Part shown: positions 35,620-39,613 of the stretch, one piece after another
How positions within the stretch are numbered: position 1 is the first letter of the stretch
Layout of the letters: each line of letters opens with the position of its first letter
Source: an uncultured Bacteroidota bacterium
GTDB lineage: Bacteria; Bacteroidota; Bacteroidia; Chitinophagales; Chitinophagaceae
Direction of reading: 5' to 3'
DNA length: 39,613 bases
Assembly: GCA_903927975.1 (NCBI GenBank)
Contig: CAIYPC010000647.1
Location: forward strand, 1 to 39,613
Position numbers and translations under genes: made by a program
The notes under the pieces: generated by a model
The model's database searches: none
Told to the model about the DNA's origin: nothing
What the model saw: the letters and a program-made list of their open reading frames with translations, nothing else

Positions 35620-36689
35620 TCATCAAATTTCTTCAAAAAACTTTTTATCCCTTCTTCTTCAAATAATATTTCTATTTCCAGATCATAATTTCTTTTTTCA
35701 CCCGGCTCTAAAAATATCAATGTTTTATTTTCTCTTGCTTTGGCCTGACCGATCAGTGGATGTGTGCTTGGTTCAAGTCCTGTAACATATTCTCCTTTCC
35801 CCCAATGATGCCAGTTGATGAGCCATGGCAATTGCTTTTTTTGAAAGCTTAATGATAGCGCTACATTGATTTTTGAATTATATAAACCACAAACAGATCT
35901 TCCATTTGCATCTTCATCAATATCAATAATGCCAACGTCTTCACCATTGCCCAAATGTTCTTTCATTGGTGCGGGGCATTTGCGAAAATTATTTTCTTTA
36001 TTAAAAATATTATTATGAACATTTTCATTGCGAGGTTTCCATTTTCCTTTCCATAATAAATCAGTTCCTTCATCTGCAAGCGGCCATCCGAAATTGCAAT
36101 GATAAAGAAGCATGTGGGGAGCCGGCGTGTTTCCGCGGTTCAACACTTCATCATGAATAATAATAGCAGCCTTTCCTATCGTTCCAGAAATCGTTCTTCG
36201 CAATTCAAAGCTTGGCCCAAAAATGGTTGTGCTTTTAATAATGCCTGTGATGCTCATTTCCAGTTTTCCATTCGCAGGATCTGGTTGAATGATCGACTCT
36301 ACCTCAGTTGTGGTATTGCTTATTTCTCCGTGAAGACCCCGTTCGCCATACTCATCTTTTTCAGGACCGCCAACATGCGAGAGACCACAGGTAGTAATCA
36401 ACCCTCCACCAAATGTTTTCAACCAATCAATTCCTTTATCAGAAAATGGTTGTGGCGATGTGATGCCCGAATGGCTTAACCACACCAAACTATATTGATT
36501 GAAAAAAGCATCAGCGATATCCATCCCACGATCGATAACAACTTTGTATCGCAAGCCTGTTCCTGTGTTTATCCATGCAATGCGCGTTCCGCGGCCAAGT
36601 CCATTATCAAGCACAGACGTTTCAATGCCACCAACCTGCGCATGGTTATTAATTTTTCCATCCCATTCATGAACTGCTTTCGAAGACAT
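35610..36689 (-). CDS. DUF4432 aldose 1-epimerase-like protein
   Basis: 359 residues from ATG 36687-36689 (a TTG two codons upstream is possible). Cytosolic. Family blocks: YKVVIDRGMDIADAFFNQYSLVWLSHSGI, TFGGGLITTCGLSHVGGPEKDEYGERGLHGEISN, MLLYHCNFGWPLADEGTDLLW and ATG-independent EYVTGLEPSTHP. His and Glu residues in GLHGEISN and TGLEPSTHP correspond to the galactose-mutarotase-fold active site. It may mutarotate or epimerise a keto-sugar. It starts 6 bases after the cytochrome gene, so the two are translationally linked. Confidence 0.87.
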   Translation of the reverse strand: MSSKAVHEWDGKINNHAQVGGIETSVLDNGLGRGTRIAWINTGTGLRYKVVIDRGMDIADAFFNQYSLVWLSHSGITSPQPFSDKGIDWLKTFGGGLITTCGLSHVGGPEKDEYGERGLHGEISNTTTEVESIIQPDPANGKLEMSITGIIKSTTIFGPSFELRRTISGTIGKAAIIIHDEVLNRGNTPAPHMLLYHCNFGWPLADEGTDLLWKGKWKPRNENVHNNIFNKENNFRKCPAPMKEHLGNGEDVGIIDIDEDANGRSVCGLYNSKINVALSLSFQKKQLPWLINWHHWGKGEYVTGLEPSTHPLIGQAKARENKTLIFLEPGEKRNYDLEIEILFEEEGIKSFLKKFDDEL

Positions 36690-36695
36690 ATTCAA

Positions 36696-39383
36696 CTATG
36701 GCTTTGTAACTACGAAAATTGAATCTTTCGGATTGCCGCCTGCTTTCAGATATGCTAATAAATCTTTCAGCTCTTCTCCGTTCAAACGATTTATTAATCC
36801 GGGCAACATCACTGAAACTTCAGAGAGCCTTGTTCTGATCACATCTTTCTTTGGTATATCACGAAGCGTTTGTGGCGAAAAAGGATTTTGCGAAATAGAA
36901 TATTTATCAGCATCCTGATTCATCAACCGACCAACAACCGAGCTTCCATCTTTCAGATAAAAAACGGTTGCAGCAAATTGATCAGAAATTGTTTTGCTTG
37001 GATCCACAATAGCAACCAACATATCTTTATAAGAAAACCTTGATCCCAATTGTGTAAGATCTGGCCCAACTGTTCCACCTTGGCCGCGCATGTTATGACA
37101 AGTAATGCAAAGGCTTGCTGCAAACATTGCTTTACCATTTTCAAAATTGCGACCGTGCAAACCATCTTTGATCAATGCAAGTGCAGTGTCCACTTCCCAA
37201 TCTTTGCCGGGACCTTTTGGTTGAACAGCATTTGCAGATAATCCCATTTGCGATTTCTCCACAATCGAATCGCCTGACATTGCATTGAAATATGCAAACT
37301 TATCTTTTGGCACATTTTTCAATGCATTTTTTCGTGCAAGATTTATAAAGCCGACAAAGCTATGCCCGCCTTTAAAACCAAATGCATTATAAAACCAATG
37401 AAAATATTTCTCACGAAGCTCAGGTGTCCATCCTGTTTTTGCTTCGCTTAATGCAACTGCATAAAAAGTTTGTTGTTGTGGTGGAACATTTGCCAACATA
37501 CCTGCGATATCCATACCATATTGCGGATTTCTCATAATGAGATCCGATGATTGTGTGAATGTTTTTTGTTCATTGGGATCATCTTTTGCGGTAGCCAATA
37601 ATGCCATCGTTTTTTCAACTGCATCAGGCGCTTCCAAAAACAAAAGGATCTTGCTGAGTGATCTGTTTAAATTATTTGTCTTGGCAGGATATTGAGCATC
37701 CAAATAACTTATCACCTGCGTTTTTATGGATGCATCGGGCTGACCAAAGCGAAGGAATATCAATTCAAATGCACGCAACAAATCTAATTGCTGAGATTCG
37801 CTGAGCTTTGAAACATCAACGGCCGTGAGCGCTTTCAACAAATTATCTTTTTCATCTTTTCCGCCTTCTCTTGCCAATGCAATCGCAGCTTCTGTGAGCG
37901 CAATAGGATCTTTTTCCGCAACCGCTTTTGCTTTCCATTGATCAATCGGCTGATGTTCCACTGCAATTCTTGCTGCATAACGAATAAAACGATCTTCGCT
38001 TTTCAAATAAGGCCACGCAAAATCAATGGCATCTGCTTTTGGCGCAGTATCATAAGTTTCTAATTTTCTACGAAGCTTTTGCGTTTCTGTAAGCTCAGTT
38101 GCTGCTAATTTTTCTGTATTCTCTTTATTGTCTTTATAATAAACACGATAGAGATCTGATTCCAAACGACGACCGCCTGTAAGAAAATATAAAGCACCAT
38201 CGGGACCAACAACACCATCAGTTAACGGCAATGGAGAACCGGAAACAAATTCTTCTGCAGCTGCTTTATATGTTGCGCCTTCAGCCTGTGGCTGAATGGC
38301 ATAAATAATCCCGAAGCTCCAATCGAACGCAAAAATTGATTTACGATATTTTTCAGGGAAATGTGCATTGATGCCGCTAAAAACACTGGTCGGCGATCCT
38401 TGTCCGATATTTAATAACGGTGGTAAATTATCTGCATTCGCAGGCGACCACTTATCAGTGCCGGGACGCCATCCAAATTCGCCGCCTCTTGGAACATGGC
38501 AAATGCGGATTGGACGATACCATGGTGTTCCAAAATCCCATTCCATATCTGAATCAAAAGTGAAGATATCACCAGCATCATTAAAAGCAAGATCAAACGG
38601 ATTGCGGAACCCTGCGCTGATCAAATTGAAATTAGCACCCATAGAATCAATCTGCGCGATCCATCCGCCATGTGTGTTCACTGATCCATCATGTCCATTT
38701 GGATCTCTTATTAAAGGAAGCAAATTATCGATCTGCCAAACAGGAGGCGCTGTGTAATTATCCATTTTCGGAATCTTCGTAAAATTTCCTGCAATGATGT
38801 ATAAAGAATTTCCATCAGGAGCAAGCACAATGCTGTGCGGGCCATGCTCGCCATCGCCTTCTAATCTTTTCAATAAAGTGATCTTATCAAACTGATCATC
38901 TCCATTCGTATCCTGCAAACGATATAGGCCGCTTGGTTTTGAATGTGATGTATCGCCTTCATCATTCACCATCACATAAAGACTATTAAAAGCATAGAGT
39001 AATCCATGCGCATAACCAATCCTTCTCGCTTTTTTTGATGTATCGTTCGGAAGTTGCAGAACGATTGAATCCACTTTTATTTTTTGTGTGCTGTCGGATC
39101 CTATTGCAGGAATAGTGAGCCGATATAAATTTCCATATTGATCCGATGCGATCATCCGGCCATTATCATCAAAGGTCATGGCAACCCATGAGCCTTGATT
39201 GTTGATGCCGGGGCTATACAAATGATCTGCATGAAAATCGACAGGCAATTTGAGCGCAGCAATTTTAGGATCCGAAGAAACAGGGCTTGCTGTTTCGTTA
39301 TTTGAATTATTACAGCTTAATGTCAATAGAAAAAGAGCAAAAAGCAAGGGGCCTGATAATAGATGGCGAAAGTTTGGGGACAT
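36696..39383 (-). CDS. Monohaem cytochrome c with beta-propeller dehydrogenase-like domain and HEAT region, lipoprotein
   Basis: 895 residues from ATG 39381-39383; the frame runs 22 codons further up, but this ATG starts a lipoprotein signal (LLSGPLLFALFLLTLSC). Residues of about 45-430 are a six-bladed propeller of the sugar-dehydrogenase/NHL kind (DDNGRMIASDQYGNLYRL, EGDGEHGPHSIVLAPDGNSLYI, VVGPDGALYFLTGGRR). About 450-740 is helical and HEAT-like. Cys759-x-x-Cys762-His763 (CITCH) binds haem c, followed by GTVGPDLTQLGSRFSYKDML and VDPSKTISDQFAATVFYLKDG. This matches the membrane-bound dehydrogenase/haem-binding proteins best known from Planctomycetes and Verrucomicrobia. It heads the ten-gene cluster and could take electrons from a periplasmic sugar dehydrogenase. 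Confidence 0.9.
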   Translation of the reverse strand: MSPNFRHLLSGPLLFALFLLTLSCNNSNNETASPVSSDPKIAALKLPVDFHADHLYSPGINNQGSWVAMTFDDNGRMIASDQYGNLYRLTIPAIGSDSTQKIKVDSIVLQLPNDTSKKARRIGYAHGLLYAFNSLYVMVNDEGDTSHSKPSGLYRLQDTNGDDQFDKITLLKRLEGDGEHGPHSIVLAPDGNSLYIIAGNFTKIPKMDNYTAPPVWQIDNLLPLIRDPNGHDGSVNTHGGWIAQIDSMGANFNLISAGFRNPFDLAFNDAGDIFTFDSDMEWDFGTPWYRPIRICHVPRGGEFGWRPGTDKWSPANADNLPPLLNIGQGSPTSVFSGINAHFPEKYRKSIFAFDWSFGIIYAIQPQAEGATYKAAAEEFVSGSPLPLTDGVVGPDGALYFLTGGRRLESDLYRVYYKDNKENTEKLAATELTETQKLRRKLETYDTAPKADAIDFAWPYLKSEDRFIRYAARIAVEHQPIDQWKAKAVAEKDPIALTEAAIALAREGGKDEKDNLLKALTAVDVSKLSESQQLDLLRAFELIFLRFGQPDASIKTQVISYLDAQYPAKTNNLNRSLSKILLFLEAPDAVEKTMALLATAKDDPNEQKTFTQSSDLIMRNPQYGMDIAGMLANVPPQQQTFYAVALSEAKTGWTPELREKYFHWFYNAFGFKGGHSFVGFINLARKNALKNVPKDKFAYFNAMSGDSIVEKSQMGLSANAVQPKGPGKDWEVDTALALIKDGLHGRNFENGKAMFAASLCITCHNMRGQGGTVGPDLTQLGSRFSYKDMLVAIVDPSKTISDQFAATVFYLKDGSSVVGRLMNQDADKYSISQNPFSPQTLRDIPKKDVIRTRLSEVSVMLPGLINRLNGEELKDLLAYLKAGGNPKDSIFVVTKP

Positions 39384-39613
39384 AGTGAAATTTTGATATT
39401 TATTTAAAATGGCGATTCTTCGTTTAAAAAGATTTAGCAATACGTTCAAGTTATGCGGTTTTCTTCTTGTTTTTTACCGAAAATAATGCAAATTATTGCA
39501 CGATTTAATATTTCAATAAATTAATTTTTTGAGGTGTTTCTAGAGTTAGTTCTTCCATCATCCAAGGTTCACGTTAATATATTTTCGAATCTCATCAAGC
39601 GAAAATCACTAAT
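39384..39613. promoter_or_regulatory. Upstream region of the ten-gene cluster
   Basis: 230 AT-rich bases to the window edge, holding the promoter of the cluster on the minus strand. I found no clean TAnnTTTG box at a usual distance, no operator-like dyad and no gene. Confidence 0.35.

Noticed and set aside
39384..39449. Extended N-terminus of the cytochrome frame
   Set aside because: The internal ATG at 39383 begins a standard lipoprotein signal; the upstream 22 codons are AT-rich leader DNA.

Overview
The window looks like a chromosome segment of a soil- or plant-associated member of the Bacteroidota, most likely near the Chitinophagaceae. This is inferred from the AT-rich DNA, the lack of clear Shine-Dalgarno sites, many Sec or Tat signal peptides and lipoproteins, and families typical of that phylum (DUF1080, DUF2961/GH172, GH106, PafA-type phosphatase, S9 dipeptidyl peptidase, class III cyclase fused to a TolB-like domain). 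No rRNA, tRNA, insertion sequence, CRISPR array, SusC/SusD pair, solute transporter or transcription factor of the sugar genes was seen.

Layout. 1-980 (-): class III nucleotide cyclase broken by a one-base frameshift and cut by the window edge. 1460-5429 (+): GH172-type protein and an S9B peptidase, ending at a terminator shared with the next operon. 5511-8641 (-): three-gene operon for an exported FAD/Fe-S sugar dehydrogenase (small Tat subunit, GMC flavoprotein) and a secreted TIM-barrel sugar isomerase-like protein. 8821-12236 (+): small NTF2-like protein and a Tat-exported GH106-like rhamnosidase. 12625-18125: housekeeping and unknown genes (ACT protein, lipoprotein, M20 peptidase, DUF3500) around a HipA-like kinase/DUF3037 pair. 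18263-24014 (-): CotH-like secreted protein, PafA-type phosphatase, phospholipase D-like protein and ABC exporter. 24323-25681 (+): Tat-exported Gfo/Idh/MocA protein. 25701-39383 (-): ten co-oriented genes that form the main accessory cluster.

How the genes work together. The 25.7-39.4 kb cluster plus the 5.5-8.6 kb operon and the 24.3 kb gene contain three TIM-barrel (AP_endonuc_2) proteins, three Gfo/Idh/MocA proteins, three DUF1080 proteins with four DUF1080 domains in total, a GMC dehydrogenase, a DUF4432 epimerase-like protein, a phosphomannose-isomerase-like cupin and a monohaem cytochrome c. These are the families used in the known oxidation-elimination-hydration route of glycoside cleavage: oxidise C3 of a sugar, eliminate the aglycone, hydrate the glycal, reduce the 3-keto sugar. 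Signal peptides split the set into a periplasmic part (GMC complex, two Gfo/Idh, two TIM barrels, DUF1080s, cytochrome) and a cytosolic part (Gfo/Idh 31702-32856, TIM barrel 33240-34271, cupin, DUF4432). GH106 and GH172 next to it suggest a plant or microbial glycoside as food, but the substrate cannot be read from the sequence.

Between the genes lie three families of short repeats: a period-7 family (GTGAATG/GTCAATG and relatives) at five places, paired AAACCTTsAAGGTTT palindromes exactly 50 nt apart at two places, and GTTCCTACGGAAC hairpins. All three meet in one gap (32857-33239) that divides the main cluster.
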